DNA of 64,000 nt from Heyndrickxia vini (lineage in GTDB: Bacteria; Bacillota; Bacilli; Bacillales; Bacillaceae_C): positions 1,536,001 through 1,600,000 of the forward strand of contig NZ_CP065425.1 of NCBI RefSeq assembly GCF_016772275.1. The letters run 5' to 3'. This document shows, one piece after another, positions 31,108 to 39,315 of this stretch. The position numbers and the translations under genes are program-made. The notes under the pieces are model-generated. The model saw only the letters and a program-made list of their open reading frames with translations. It had not been told where the DNA came from and did not search any database. Each line of letters opens with the position of its first letter. Within the stretch, counting starts at the first letter, position 1.

Positions 31108-31395
31108 ATGGAACATGGTGAAAAGCATATTACAGTAATTGACGAAGATGGAAATGAACAGCTTTTTGAGGTGTTATTTACATTCGATTCAGAGGAATTT
31201 GGAAAGTCTTATGTCTTATATTTCCCAGTAGGTGCGGAAGAAGATGAAAATGAAGAAATTGAAATTCATGCGTCTTCATTTATTCAAAAAGAAGATGGAG
31301 AAGAAGGCGATCTTCAACCAATCGAAACCGAATCAGAATGGGATATGATTGAGGAAATGTTAAATACATTCCTTGATGAACAAGAAGAAGAATAA
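31108..31395 (+). CDS. yrzB: DUF1292 family protein YrzB
   Basis: A 95-residue very acidic protein ([19 protein letters not shown], then [17 protein letters not shown]). It is always found after ireB and ruvX in Firmicutes. The function is not established. ATG 31108 follows TGAGGTGAAG, and a terminator follows. Confidence 0.9.
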   Translation: MEHGEKHITVIDEDGNEQLFEVLFTFDSEEFGKSYVLYFPVGAEEDENEEIEIHASSFIQKEDGEEGDLQPIETESEWDMIEEMLNTFLDEQEEE

Positions 31396-31421
31396 GATTA
31401 CTCCCTATAATCTACAATTAT

Positions 31422-31454
31422 TACCTTTCCTGGTAACCGGGAAAGGTTTTTTTC
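31422..31454 (+). terminator. Terminator after ireB-ruvX-yrzB
   Basis: ACCTTTCC and GGGAAAGGT stem with TTTTTTT. Confidence 0.85.
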
Positions 31455-31510
31455 TTAATTTAGCTAATCCACGTATTTTTTATTGCTTTTTTAAACAACA
31501 TTAAGCGCAC

Positions 31511-31795
31511 AGAGTGGATTGGAGCGGAAGGAGCTTGACTCCTGTGGGTTGAGCTGGACAGAGACCCAGCATGGAGCGAAGCGACGAGGTGTTAGAAAAG
31601 TAGAGGCGGCTTGTTTATCGACGTACAAACTGGAGGGCAGCGACTAAGATAAAGGAATCACGATGAACCCAAAGGGTGAATCGATGATGACTTATCGTAG
31701 GGAGGTGACCGGAAGTTTGCTAGTCGATAGCCGCCGGAACTAGACAGGCTCATCGCCAGCCCCACGGAAAGCAAGCTCCTGCAGCGGAAAGGAAC
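31511..31795 (+). repeat. GC-rich dispersed repeat, copy 3, split by an insertion
   Basis: The left part (31511-31589) begins AGAGTGGATTGGAGCGGAAG and runs through GACTCCTG, GGACAGAGACCC and GAAGCGACGAGG. The right part (31746-31795) continues AGGCTCATCGCC, CCCACGGAAAGC and GCAGCGGAAAGG. Joining the two halves gives CGAGGAGGCTC, the uninterrupted sequence of copies 1 and 2. The 156 bases between are unrelated to the other copies. The whole 31455-31890 interval has no convincing protein gene. Confidence 0.8.
31590..31745 (+). ncRNA. Structured RNA-like insertion inside repeat copy 3
   Basis: Five nested helices can be drawn by eye. Helix 1: GGCGGCT (31605-31611) plus ATCGAC (31617-31622) against GTCGATAGCCGCC (31723-31735). 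Helix 2: CAAACT (31626-31631) with AGTTTG (31714-31719). Helix 3: CTAAGATAA (31644-31652) with TTATCGTAG (31692-31700), one mismatch. Helix 4: ATCA and GAT (31657-31664) with ATC and TGAT (31680-31688). Helix 5: ACCC-AAA-GGGT (31667-31677). No long ORF is present. The strand is assumed from the helices and could be the other. The class is unknown to me; see findings. Confidence 0.55.
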
Positions 31796-31941
31796 GGACA
31801 TCGTAATTCCCAAAACTACAAACTCCGCGAATCCTTTAATGATTCGAAGAAAAATAAGTAATAATAAAGAAAATATAGTATAATGTACTGGATAAAATGG
31901 ACTACCCCATTTTGCTATTGGATTTATTGGTTGAAAGGGTG

Positions 31942-33096
31942 ATGGATCAATTGACTGATCAAAAAGATAAGAAGAAAAACAAGGATGATGTATATAAAAA
32001 GTTGTTAGTTAAAAGTGATGAGGCAAAAACCATTCGTAAAATAGTTGCAATTATCTGTTTAACAATCGTATTAATTATTGCAGGAGGTATATTAGCTGCT
32101 TATTTATATATTCAATCAGCATTAAAGCCAGTTGACCCAAAAAGTACGAAAACAAAAGCAGTAGAAATTCCTATAGGATCTACTGTATCAACGATTGGCA
32201 CAATTTTAGAAGATGACGGAATGATTAAAAATAAATTAATCTTCAAATACTATGTAAAATTAAATAACGAAACTGGCTTTCAAGCAGGTACATATAAATT
32301 ATCGCCATCAATGGATTTAAAACAGATTATTACACAATTGAAAACGGGAACGGTGCTAAAAGAAGCAAAAGTAAAATTTACAATACCTGAAGGATTACAA
32401 TTGAGCCAAATTACAACGATTATTGCAAAACATTCGGGAATTGATAAAAAAGAAATAGATAAAAAGCTTGATGACCCTAAGTATATTAAAAAACTTATTA
32501 AAAAATACCCATCACTGATCTCAAAAAAGGTGCTCGAAAAAGATGTACTACATCCACTAGAAGGATATTTATTCCCTGCAACATATTCATTCTATGAAAG
32601 TAAACCGACACTGGATCAAATGATAAACAAAATGCTAATAAAAACCAACTCAGTAATAGAAAAATATAGGGATCAAATCCAGAAGTCTAAATTTGACCTC
32701 TATGATATTCTAACGATGGCTTCATTAATCGAAGAAGAGGCTACAGAAAAGGCAGACCGACATAAAATCTCAAGTGTATTTTATAATCGTATAAAGGTAA
32801 ATATGCCTTTACAAACTGACCCAACCGTTCTTTACTCCTTAGGAAAACATAAAAAACGAGTTACTTATGAAGACCTTAAAGTAGATTCACCATATAACAC
32901 ATATAAAATTCAAGGATTACCGCCAAGCCCTATAGCAAGTGCTGGAGAGATGTCTATAGAAGCAGCTATTAATCCGGCGAAAACGGAATATTTGTATTTT
33001 CTTGCAGCATCGAAAACAGGAACGATTTATTATTCAAAAACTCTAGCAGAACATAATGAGTTAAAAGAAAAATATATCACAAGTTCCAAAAAGTAA
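31942..33096 (+). CDS. mltG: Endolytic murein transglycosylase MltG
   Basis: A membrane-anchored YceG-family enzyme that cuts nascent glycan strands inside the chain. The 384 residues include a charged cytoplasmic segment (DQKDKKKNKDD), a single helix near residues 35-58 (IVAIICLTIVLIIAGGILAAY), a LysM-like region, and the YceG domain. The catalytic glutamate lies in ASLIEEEATEKADR, followed by VFYNRIKVNMPLQTDPTVLY. ATG 31942 follows GAAAGGG; an upstream in-frame ATG at 31897 has no site. TATAAT at 31879-31884 is a likely -10. Confidence 0.94.
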   Translation: MDQLTDQKDKKKNKDDVYKKLLVKSDEAKTIRKIVAIICLTIVLIIAGGILAAYLYIQSALKPVDPKSTKTKAVEIPIGSTVSTIGTILEDDGMIKNKLIFKYYVKLNNETGFQAGTYKLSPSMDLKQIITQLKTGTVLKEAKVKFTIPEGLQLSQITTIIAKHSGIDKKEIDKKLDDPKYIKKLIKKYPSLISKKVLEKDVLHPLEGYLFPATYSFYESKPTLDQMINKMLIKTNSVIEKYRDQIQKSKFDLYDILTMASLIEEEATEKADRHKISSVFYNRIKVNMPLQTDPTVLYSLGKHKKRVTYEDLKVDSPYNTYKIQGLPPSPIASAGEMSIEAAINPAKTEYLYFLAASKTGTIYYSKTLAEHNELKEKYITSSKK

Positions 33097-33182
33097 TTAA
33101 GACCAAAATTAGCGTTTCATTTAAAATTATGCTAAAATAAACAACGTGTTTTTTACATTAACGAATCGATAACAACATAAAG

Positions 33183-33217
33183 AGTAGAAAGCGTATGTGT
33201 AAGCTTTCTACTTTTCA
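33183..33217 (+). terminator. Stem-loop between mltG and trmR
   Basis: AGTAGAAAGC and GCTTTCTACT form a 10 bp stem followed by TTTTC. An extended -10 (TGCTAAAAT, 33130-33138) lies just upstream, so the hairpin may be in the trmR leader rather than end mltG. Confidence 0.7.
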
Positions 33218-33223
33218 TGTTAG

Positions 33224-33240
33224 CTCCTTTTCGCTAGGAG
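33224..33240 (+). promoter_or_regulatory. Possible hairpin masking the trmR ribosome site
   Basis: CTCCT at 33224-33228 can pair with AGGAG at 33236-33240, the trmR Shine-Dalgarno core, across a seven-base loop. Confidence 0.4.
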
Positions 33241-33247
33241 GAAAAAA

Positions 33248-33886
33248 ATGAAAGAGGAAATTCATTCTTATATTGAATCCTTAATAAAAGAAAGAGATCC
33301 ACTATTTCAAGAGATGGAGCAATTCGCTATTCAACACAATGTACCGATAATGGAGTTGGCCGGTATAGAAGTGCTGCTTCAGCTTCTACAAATGCAACGG
33401 CCAGCAAAAATATTAGAAATTGGTACTGCAATCGGGTATTCAGCTATGAGAATGGCGGCAGCTCTCCCTGAGGCGAAAATTGTCACGATTGAAAGAGATG
33501 ATGAAAGATATGAGCAAGCTCTTTCAAATATCTCCAAATCTGAATATCTACATCAAATAAATATTCTAAAAGGCGATGCACTTGAAATAGTGAATGAAGT
33601 AAATGAGTTTGGTTCATTTGATGCAATATTTATTGATGCAGCAAAAGGTCAATATATGAAATTTTTCGAATTATATACTCCCTTACTTTCAAAAAATGGT
33701 TATGTATATACAGATAATGTCTTATTTAAGGGTCTGGTTGTTAATGATCATATTGAAAATAAACGAATTCGAAACCTTGTTAAGAAAATTAAAAATTATA
33801 ATGAATGGTTAATGAATCATGATCAATATTCAACAACCATCATACCAGTCGGTGATGGCTTAGCCATCAGTCGAAAACAAAACTAA
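33248..33886 (+). CDS. trmR: tRNA 5-hydroxyuridine O-methyltransferase TrmR
   Basis: A class I SAM methyltransferase of the COMT-like type (212 residues). It has the SAM motif ILEIGTAIGYSAMRMAAALP near residue 55, FDAIFIDAAKGQYMKFFE (metal-binding D) near 125, and YTDNVLFKGLV. The B. subtilis orthologue YrrM methylates ho5U34 to mo5U34 in tRNA. ATG 33248 follows AGGAGG. The hydroxylation genes yrrN and yrrO that normally follow are absent here. Confidence 0.88.
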   Translation: MKEEIHSYIESLIKERDPLFQEMEQFAIQHNVPIMELAGIEVLLQLLQMQRPAKILEIGTAIGYSAMRMAAALPEAKIVTIERDDERYEQALSNISKSEYLHQINILKGDALEIVNEVNEFGSFDAIFIDAAKGQYMKFFELYTPLLSKNGYVYTDNVLFKGLVVNDHIENKRIRNLVKKIKNYNEWLMNHDQYSTTIIPVGDGLAISRKQN

Positions 33887-33943
33887 TATTTAAACTTTTT
33901 TCTCATTTTTTGTAAACAGATTTGAAAGGGGAACAACCAGTCA

Positions 33944-34579
33944 ATGAGAAGTAAGCCAGCAGTCATTGGTGTCGCAGGTGGATCAGGATCAGGAAAGACG
34001 AGTGTTACCAATGCAATATACGACCATTTTAAAGGGCATTCCATTCTTGTATTAGAACAAGATTATTACTATAAAGATCAGAGCAGTTTACCATTTGAAG
34101 AGAGATTAAAAACTAATTATGATCATCCACTTGCATTTGATAATGATTTATTAATTGAGCATATCGAGCAGCTTTTAAATTATCAATCGATTGAAAAGCC
34201 TGTGTATGACTATACAATACATACACGTTCCGACAAAACCATTATTGTGGATCCTAAGGATGTCATAATTTTAGAAGGAATATTAGTATTAGAAGATGAA
34301 AGATTGCGCAATTTAATGGATATCAAACTTTTTGTTGATACAGATGCCGATTTAAGAATCATCCGACGCATGTTAAGAGACATTGAAGATCGAGGCAGAA
34401 CAATGAATTCTGTTATTGAACAATATACCAATGTTGTACGACCGATGCATAACCAATTTATTGAACCAACAAAACGCTATGCAGATGTAATTATTCCAGA
34501 AGGTGGCCAAAATCATGTAGCAATCGATTTAGTGGTTACCAAAATTCAAACAATTCTTGAACAAAAATCATTTTTGTAA
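33944..34579 (+). CDS. udk: Uridine kinase
   Basis: Phosphorylates uridine and cytidine to UMP and CMP in salvage. The 211-residue P-loop protein has Walker [13 protein letters not shown] near residue 10, [21 protein letters not shown], the lid [12 protein letters not shown] and [23 protein letters not shown] 33944 has a loosely spaced AAAGGGGAAC upstream. Confidence 0.96.
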   Translation: MRSKPAVIGVAGGSGSGKTSVTNAIYDHFKGHSILVLEQDYYYKDQSSLPFEERLKTNYDHPLAFDNDLLIEHIEQLLNYQSIEKPVYDYTIHTRSDKTIIVDPKDVIILEGILVLEDERLRNLMDIKLFVDTDADLRIIRRMLRDIEDRGRTMNSVIEQYTNVVRPMHNQFIEPTKRYADVIIPEGGQNHVAIDLVVTKIQTILEQKSFL

Positions 34580-34610
34580 TACGATAGTCTAGATAATAAA
34601 TATATTTCTA

Positions 34611-34640
34611 AGCGCGCGCCCTATTTATAGGACGCGCTAT
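34611..34640 (+). terminator. GC-rich stem-loop after udk
   Basis: AGCGCG..CCTAT and ATAGG..CGCGCT form a strong hairpin, but only a weak T tail follows. Confidence 0.6.
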
Positions 34641-34690
34641 GATGTATTTTCTAACACCTTATACAAATAGAAAATTAGGAGTGAAGGGAA

Positions 34691-35167
34691 TTGGCAGTAG
34701 AAAAAGTATTTCCTATGACACAAGCAGGAAAAGAAAAATTAGAACAAGAGCTTGAATATTTGAAAACGGTTAAACGTAAAGAAGTGGTTGAACGTATAAA
34801 AATTGCTCGTAGTTTCGGCGACTTATCCGAGAACTCTGAATATGACTCAGCGAAAGAGGAACAAGCTTTCGTTGAAGGACGTGTAACTACATTAGAGAAT
34901 ATGATTCGAAATGCAAAGATTATTGAAGATGATGGGTCAAATTCCGATACAGTATCACTTGGTAAATCAGTAACATTTATTGAATTACCAGATGGGGACG
35001 AAGAGACTTACGCAATTGTTGGAAGTGCTGAAGCCGATCCGTTTGAAGGGAAAATTTCAAACGATTCTCCAATTGCAAAAAGCCTGTTAGGCAAGAAAAT
35101 AAATGAAGAGGTTACCGTACAAACTCCCGGTGGAGAAATGAAAGTGAAAATTATCTCAATTAAATAA
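34691..35167 (+). CDS. greA: Transcription elongation factor GreA
   Basis: Rescues backtracked RNA polymerase by stimulating transcript cleavage. The 158 residues comprise an N-terminal coiled coil (residues 8-75) with the acidic tip [19 protein letters not shown] and a C-terminal FKBP-like domain with [16 protein letters not shown] and [11 protein letters not shown]. The TTG start follows AGGAGTGAAGGG. It is flanked by hairpins, so it is probably its own unit. Confidence 0.96.
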   Translation: MAVEKVFPMTQAGKEKLEQELEYLKTVKRKEVVERIKIARSFGDLSENSEYDSAKEEQAFVEGRVTTLENMIRNAKIIEDDGSNSDTVSLGKSVTFIELPDGDEETYAIVGSAEADPFEGKISNDSPIAKSLLGKKINEEVTVQTPGGEMKVKIISIK

Positions 35168-35179
35168 TAGATACCATCC

Positions 35180-35218
35180 AAAAAAGTCGAATTCCTTTGG
35201 AGAATTCGACTTTTTTAA
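35180..35218 (+). terminator. Terminator after greA
   Basis: AAAAAGTCGAATTC and GAATTCGACTTTTT form a perfect 14 bp stem with a six-base loop. Confidence 0.95.
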
Positions 35219-35299
35219 TTCGGATTTTGGGAAAATGGTTATGAATGACTATTTCCGTCAAGAATGAAAGAGTGAACGTGTGAGAATCGAGGTGAGCAT

Positions 35300-37063
35300 A
35301 TGCGAAGAAAAAGGTATGTTATTTTAGCCAGTTGTATTTTTTTGATTTTTAGCCTGCTAATAGCAAGACTTGTTCAACTTCAATTAGTAGATACAGAATC
35401 TTTTTCTAAACATCACATTAATCTTCTTGAAGATAGTGTAAGCCAAAGGACTCAAGAAATTATTATTGACGACGGACGAGGGCAATTTACTGATCGGAAT
35501 GGAAACCCGTTAACTTATAAAGAAAAATCAGTATTGGTTCTTTTTCCTTTTTTAAAAACAATACAATGGAATTCTGAAAAAGTAGCAAGCATATTAAATA
35601 TTTCGGAGGATCAACTTTTAGCAGAATTAGAAACTGCGAAAGCTCCATTCATATTTCATGGGAAAACTCCATATATATTATCGGACAAACAGTTAGATGA
35701 GATAAATATGTTGAAAATACCTGGCGTGTTTGCCGTGAGAAAAAAATATACCGAATCTGACATATCTGCTGCGCAGTTAATTGGAATAATTGGAGAAGAT
35801 GCTGATAACTTTCTAAAGAGATACCCCGATAAAAAAGGAATGCAAAATCAAAAAATCGGAATTACAGGTTTACAAAGGCAATTTGACGAATTTTTATTAC
35901 CTGAAGGCGAGTCAAAACTAGTCTTTCATGTAGATGCCATGGGTGGTCCTCTTTTTGGAATTAACGTTAAATATACAGGTTCCGGTAATTCAAACTACCC
36001 TGTTAATATACAAACAACTTTAAATAAAAATTTACAAGAACAAATTGACAAAAAAGTTGACGAGTATGAGATTAAAAAAGGTGGGGTTTTATTATTAGAT
36101 ATCGAAACCAATGAAATTCTAGCAAATATTTCACGTCCGAAAATGAATGTTAAGGACCCTTATAAAAACAATAGTGTGGAAAATGCCATGTTATCACAGC
36201 AAATCCCGGGATCAATTTTCAAAACCGTAGTTGCAGCAGCATCTATTGAAACGTCTATTGTAAATGATAATGAAAAATTCCCGTGTAACGAAGATTTGTA
36301 TGGGAAGAAAGCTGAAAGGCAGCTTGGTGATCTTACATTTGATGAAAGTTTTGCCCAAAGTTGTAATCGGACATTTAGTGAACTAGCAAAAAGATTAAAA
36401 AATGAAAATCCTAATTTATTAGAGGAGTATGCTCGTAAGTTAGGCCTTATTGGACAAATTGGCTGGCATGGAGACGTTTTTCATTTTAAAGATTTTAAAC
36501 AATTAAAGGAAGACGAGGGGCAAATTTTTGCTAAATTAGAAAGTAAGAAAGATGATAATTTAGTTTCTCAAACGGGAATAGGTCAACAAGAAGTACGGCT
36601 TACGCCTTTAGGAATTGCAAATATGATGGCTACTATCGCTAGAGGAGGAAAATTACAATCGGTCCAAGCTGTGTCCTCGATTAAATATCACGATGGGACA
36701 ACAATGATTGATTTTTCAAGCCACGACCTACCTTATCAACCGATTTCAAAAATTACCGCAATGAAACTTCAAAAAATGCTAAGACATGTTGTAACAAATG
36801 AAAACGGTACTGGAAGATGGTTTAGGGATCTTCCTTATGAAGTGGCGGGAAAATCAGGTACCGCGGAAACTGGAATATATGCAAATAAAATACAATTACA
36901 TAATAAATGGTTTGCCGGATATTTTCCATTTAACAATCCTAAATATGCATTAGTTGTTGTAAATTTAGGAGTCCCCGAAGATAAAGGCGGAATCAATCAA
37001 CTATTTAGCGATATCGTTCAATTGATTCACGAAAATGACACAAACCAAAATAGTATCAACTAA
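35300..37063 (+). CDS. pbpI: Class B penicillin-binding protein PbpI (PBP4b-like)
   Basis: A membrane-anchored transpeptidase (587 residues) that cross-links peptidoglycan. There is an N-terminal helix (YVILASCIFLIFSLLIARL), a dimerisation domain, and the transpeptidase motifs SIFK near residue 305, SCN near 354 and KSGTAE near 519. The B. subtilis orthologue YrrR is sigma-F dependent; I could not identify that promoter here with confidence. ATG 35300 follows GAGGTGAG. yrrS follows. Confidence 0.93.
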   Translation: MRRKRYVILASCIFLIFSLLIARLVQLQLVDTESFSKHHINLLEDSVSQRTQEIIIDDGRGQFTDRNGNPLTYKEKSVLVLFPFLKTIQWNSEKVASILNISEDQLLAELETAKAPFIFHGKTPYILSDKQLDEINMLKIPGVFAVRKKYTESDISAAQLIGIIGEDADNFLKRYPDKKGMQNQKIGITGLQRQFDEFLLPEGESKLVFHVDAMGGPLFGINVKYTGSGNSNYPVNIQTTLNKNLQEQIDKKVDEYEIKKGGVLLLDIETNEILANISRPKMNVKDPYKNNSVENAMLSQQIPGSIFKTVVAAASIETSIVNDNEKFPCNEDLYGKKAERQLGDLTFDESFAQSCNRTFSELAKRLKNENPNLLEEYARKLGLIGQIGWHGDVFHFKDFKQLKEDEGQIFAKLESKKDDNLVSQTGIGQQEVRLTPLGIANMMATIARGGKLQSVQAVSSIKYHDGTTMIDFSSHDLPYQPISKITAMKLQKMLRHVVTNENGTGRWFRDLPYEVAGKSGTAETGIYANKIQLHNKWFAGYFPFNNPKYALVVVNLGVPEDKGGINQLFSDIVQLIHENDTNQNSIN

Positions 37064-37190
37064 CAAATTATTTGCTTCATCTTTTCCTACGTTTAAAGTC
37101 ATGTTATGATAGAGTCAATGTCTAAAAAGAGAAATCATTTGCATGGATACATTGATTAAACTTTTTGTTTTTAAAAAGGGGGATTTGAAC

Positions 37191-37868
37191 ATGGCAAATA
37201 ATTTTGACAATCAATTTCGTTCCCGATCCGATCAAAGATCAAAACGTCGAAAAACAAACTTAATTTTAAATTCATTAATAGTAATCGTAGTCGTATTGAT
37301 TATTGTTGTTGCTAGCACGATCTTTTATGGTGGTCGAAACGATGAGAAAAATGCTTCTGCAGCAAAAAACAAAGTATCTCAGCATACAAAAAATAATGAT
37401 AAATCAACAACAAAAAATAATGATAGTCAAGATAATAAAGTAACAGATGAATCAACGAATGATAGTAATCAAGAAACCAATGAAGAAGCAAATGATGAAA
37501 CTAAGCAAGACCTTGAAAGCAAAGATACTGTTGTTGAAGATAGCAATGAACCTAATGTCAAAAAATCGTATACGAACCCTAATTGGAAAAGCGTTGGAAC
37601 TGAACAAACGAATGGTCATCAATATTCTTCCGATCAAAACTCTACTGATTGGAAAGAAAAAGAAATAGCCCTTTCCTATGCAACAGGTATTCCTGTTGAT
37701 AATATGACTATTTGGTATTTAAGCCGAAATGGAACCGATAATGAAGTAGTTGGAACGATTACTCCAAAAGATCAATCAAAAGTTTATCGAGTATACCTTA
37801 GTTGGATCGATGGTCAAGGATGGAAGCCAACAAAAGTATTAGAACTGAAAGAAAATGATATGCGATAG
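37191..37868 (+). CDS. yrrS: DUF1510 family protein YrrS
   Basis: A 225-residue bitopic protein. It has a basic N terminus (RSDQRSKRRKTN), one helix (LILNSLIVIVVVLIIVVAST), a long low-complexity Asn/Asp/Glu/Lys linker (about residues 60-125) and the conserved C-terminal DUF1510 region with WKEKEIALSYATGIP and WIDGQGWKPTKV. It is paired with pbpI, so a role in wall synthesis during sporulation is inferred. I chose ATG 37191 after AAAGGGGGA; an in-frame ATG at 37143 has no site. Confidence 0.9.
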   Translation: MANNFDNQFRSRSDQRSKRRKTNLILNSLIVIVVVLIIVVASTIFYGGRNDEKNASAAKNKVSQHTKNNDKSTTKNNDSQDNKVTDESTNDSNQETNEEANDETKQDLESKDTVVEDSNEPNVKKSYTNPNWKSVGTEQTNGHQYSSDQNSTDWKEKEIALSYATGIPVDNMTIWYLSRNGTDNEVVGTITPKDQSKVYRVYLSWIDGQGWKPTKVLELKENDMR

Positions 37869-37872
37869 AGAA

Positions 37873-37907
37873 TAGCTATCTGTTCATTGAACAGATAGCT
37901 TTTTTTG
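37873..37907 (+). terminator. Terminator after pbpI-yrrS
   Basis: AGCTATCTGTTC and GAACAGATAGCT with seven T residues. Confidence 0.95.
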
Positions 37908-37979
37908 TGGCAAGTGTATTTTTTTAGTACTTTATTTTATAATAAGATAGAAAAATTAAACGAAAGAGGTTTAGATTAT

Positions 37980-38675
37980 ATGAAAATTGCTATTATTGGT
38001 GCTATGGAAGAGGAAGTAGCCATATTAAGAGAAAATATAATCGATAGAGAAGTCGAAACAATTGCTGGATATGAGTTTACCACTGGGAAAATGAATGATA
38101 AAGAAGTAGTGCTTCTTCGTTCAGGAATTGGAAAAGTGAATGCTGCATTGTCTACTTCGATACTCTTACATCATTACAAACCGGATGCAGTTATTAATAC
38201 CGGTTCTGCAGGAGGATTTAATCCTAACTTAACAGTTGGTGATGTTGTTATTTCTTCAGAAGTTCGTCATCATGATGTAGATGCAACGATTTTTGGCTAT
38301 GAGTATGGACAAGTACCACAAATGCCCCCAGCATTTATTGCAAATGAGGAATTAATTAAGGTGGCAGAGGAATGTGCAAAAAATATAAAAGAGATTCAGG
38401 TAATAAAAGGATTAATTGCAACAGGTGATTCGTTTATGAATGATCCGGAAAGAGTTGAATTTGTACGTGGGAAGTTCCCGCAACTTCAAGCAGCCGAAAT
38501 GGAGGCAGCAGCAATTGCACAAGTTGCTTACCAATTTAATATCCCATTTGTAATTATTCGTTCTTTATCAGATATTGCCGGGAAGGAATCGAATATTTCT
38601 TTTGATCAATTTTTAGAAACTGCTGCATTACATTCAGCCTCATTTGTTATGGATATCGTTAAACATATCAATTGA
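37980..38675 (+). CDS. mtnN: 5'-methylthioadenosine/S-adenosylhomocysteine nucleosidase
   Basis: Hydrolyses MTA and SAH to free adenine in methionine and SAM recycling. The 231-residue protein has [13 protein letters not shown] at the N terminus, [19 protein letters not shown], the substrate-binding [13 protein letters not shown] and the catalytic aspartate in [13 protein letters not shown] 37980 follows GAAAGAGG; the longer frame upstream lacks a site. TATAAT at 37938-37943 is a likely -10. Confidence 0.96.
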   Translation: MKIAIIGAMEEEVAILRENIIDREVETIAGYEFTTGKMNDKEVVLLRSGIGKVNAALSTSILLHHYKPDAVINTGSAGGFNPNLTVGDVVISSEVRHHDVDATIFGYEYGQVPQMPPAFIANEELIKVAEECAKNIKEIQVIKGLIATGDSFMNDPERVEFVRGKFPQLQAAEMEAAAIAQVAYQFNIPFVIIRSLSDIAGKESNISFDQFLETAALHSASFVMDIVKHIN

Positions 38676-38777
38676 TTAATTTTCTTCTTTTCCATATTTC
38701 CCTGTTATTACATGATAAAACACCTAATAATCTATGATAAAGTATTAATAGATTCATAGAGAAAGTTAGGTGTTACC

Positions 38778-39020
38778 ATGGATAAAGCGAAATCACTTTT
38801 TGGAAAAATGAATGATTATAAAAGGTTTGGATTTTCTCTTATCGCATTATCAACTTTCTTATATTTAGGTGTCGTAATGCCTATTGCTGGAAAAACGGTT
38901 ATGAAAGCATATATATTAATGGGTGGAACGCTCATCCTGTTACTAATAGCTACTATTTTCCTTTTCATTTCAATACGTTGTAAAAAGCTTCTTCTTGAAT
39001 TAGAAGAAGGAAAAGAATAG
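38778..39020 (+). CDS. yrhC: YrhC-family small membrane protein
   Basis: An 80-residue protein with two membrane helices (FGFSLIALSTFLYLGVVMP and AYILMGGTLILLLIATIFL) and a charged C terminus. It is similar to YrhC, which in B. subtilis closes the yrrT-mtnN-mccA-mccB-yrhC operon. Here it follows mtnN after about 100 bases. The function is unknown. ATG 38778 follows TTAGGTG. Confidence 0.8.
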   Translation: MDKAKSLFGKMNDYKRFGFSLIALSTFLYLGVVMPIAGKTVMKAYILMGGTLILLLIATIFLFISIRCKKLLLELEEGKE

Positions 39021-39031
39021 TGCATATTTAA

Positions 39032-39060
39032 GAATAACGCAAAAAATGCGTTATTTTTTT
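39032..39060 (+). terminator. Terminator after yrhC
   Basis: AATAACGCA and TGCGTTATT with a four-base A loop and T run. Confidence 0.95.
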
Positions 39061-39061
39061 G

Positions 39062-39092
39062 TTGACAAAAATATGTGTAAGTATGATATTAT
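39062..39092 (+). promoter_or_regulatory. Promoter of the efflux operon
   Basis: Consensus TTGACA at 39062-39067. Candidate -10 hexamers are GATATT (39085-39090, 17-base spacer) and TATTAT (39087-39092, 19-base spacer). Confidence 0.7.
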
Positions 39093-39107
39093 ATTGTACG
39101 TTCATTT

Positions 39108-39123
39108 ATTTCGTATACGAAAT
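39108..39123 (+). promoter_or_regulatory. Perfect 16-base palindrome, probable repressor operator
   Basis: ATTTCGTATACGAAAT is fully self-complementary and lies just downstream of the promoter, where a bound MarR- or TetR-type repressor would block initiation. No regulator gene lies next to it. Confidence 0.6.
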
Positions 39124-39188
39124 ATTAAGTGAAGTAAATATTCCTTTAGTTAAAGATTGGATAAAAATTTGAAAGGGGAGGAAAATTA

Positions 39189-39218
39189 TTGAGGAAGGTT
39201 TTTACCAATGGGTGCTAA
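39189..39218 (+). CDS. Possible nine-residue leader peptide
   Basis: TTG 39189 starts a nine-codon frame (MRKVFTNGC) seven bases after GGGGAGG, a near-perfect ribosome site. Its stop overlaps the start of the 35-codon frame at 39208. It may be a translational leader for the efflux genes. Confidence 0.35.
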   Translation: MRKVFTNGC

Positions 39219-39315
39219 AATCATTTTCTCAAATAAAGAATCCGATTGTATGGGCAATAAAAGGTTTAAGTATTTAAATAAAACAAGTTTTGTTGAAAAG
39301 TTACAAAAGGTTTGA
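39208..39315 (+). CDS. Possible 35-residue ORF in efflux leader
   Basis: ATG 39208 (MGAKIIFSNKESDC...) runs 35 codons to TGA 39315, nine bases after AGGAAGG. The product would be basic and soluble with no recognised family. It lies in the otherwise unexplained 39061-39366 gap. Confidence 0.3.
   Translation: MGAKIIFSNKESDCMGNKRFKYLNKTSFVEKLQKV

Noticed and set aside
31590-31745. Insert considered as a group II intron
   Set aside because: It is far too short, and no recognisable domain V hairpin or reverse transcriptase is present.
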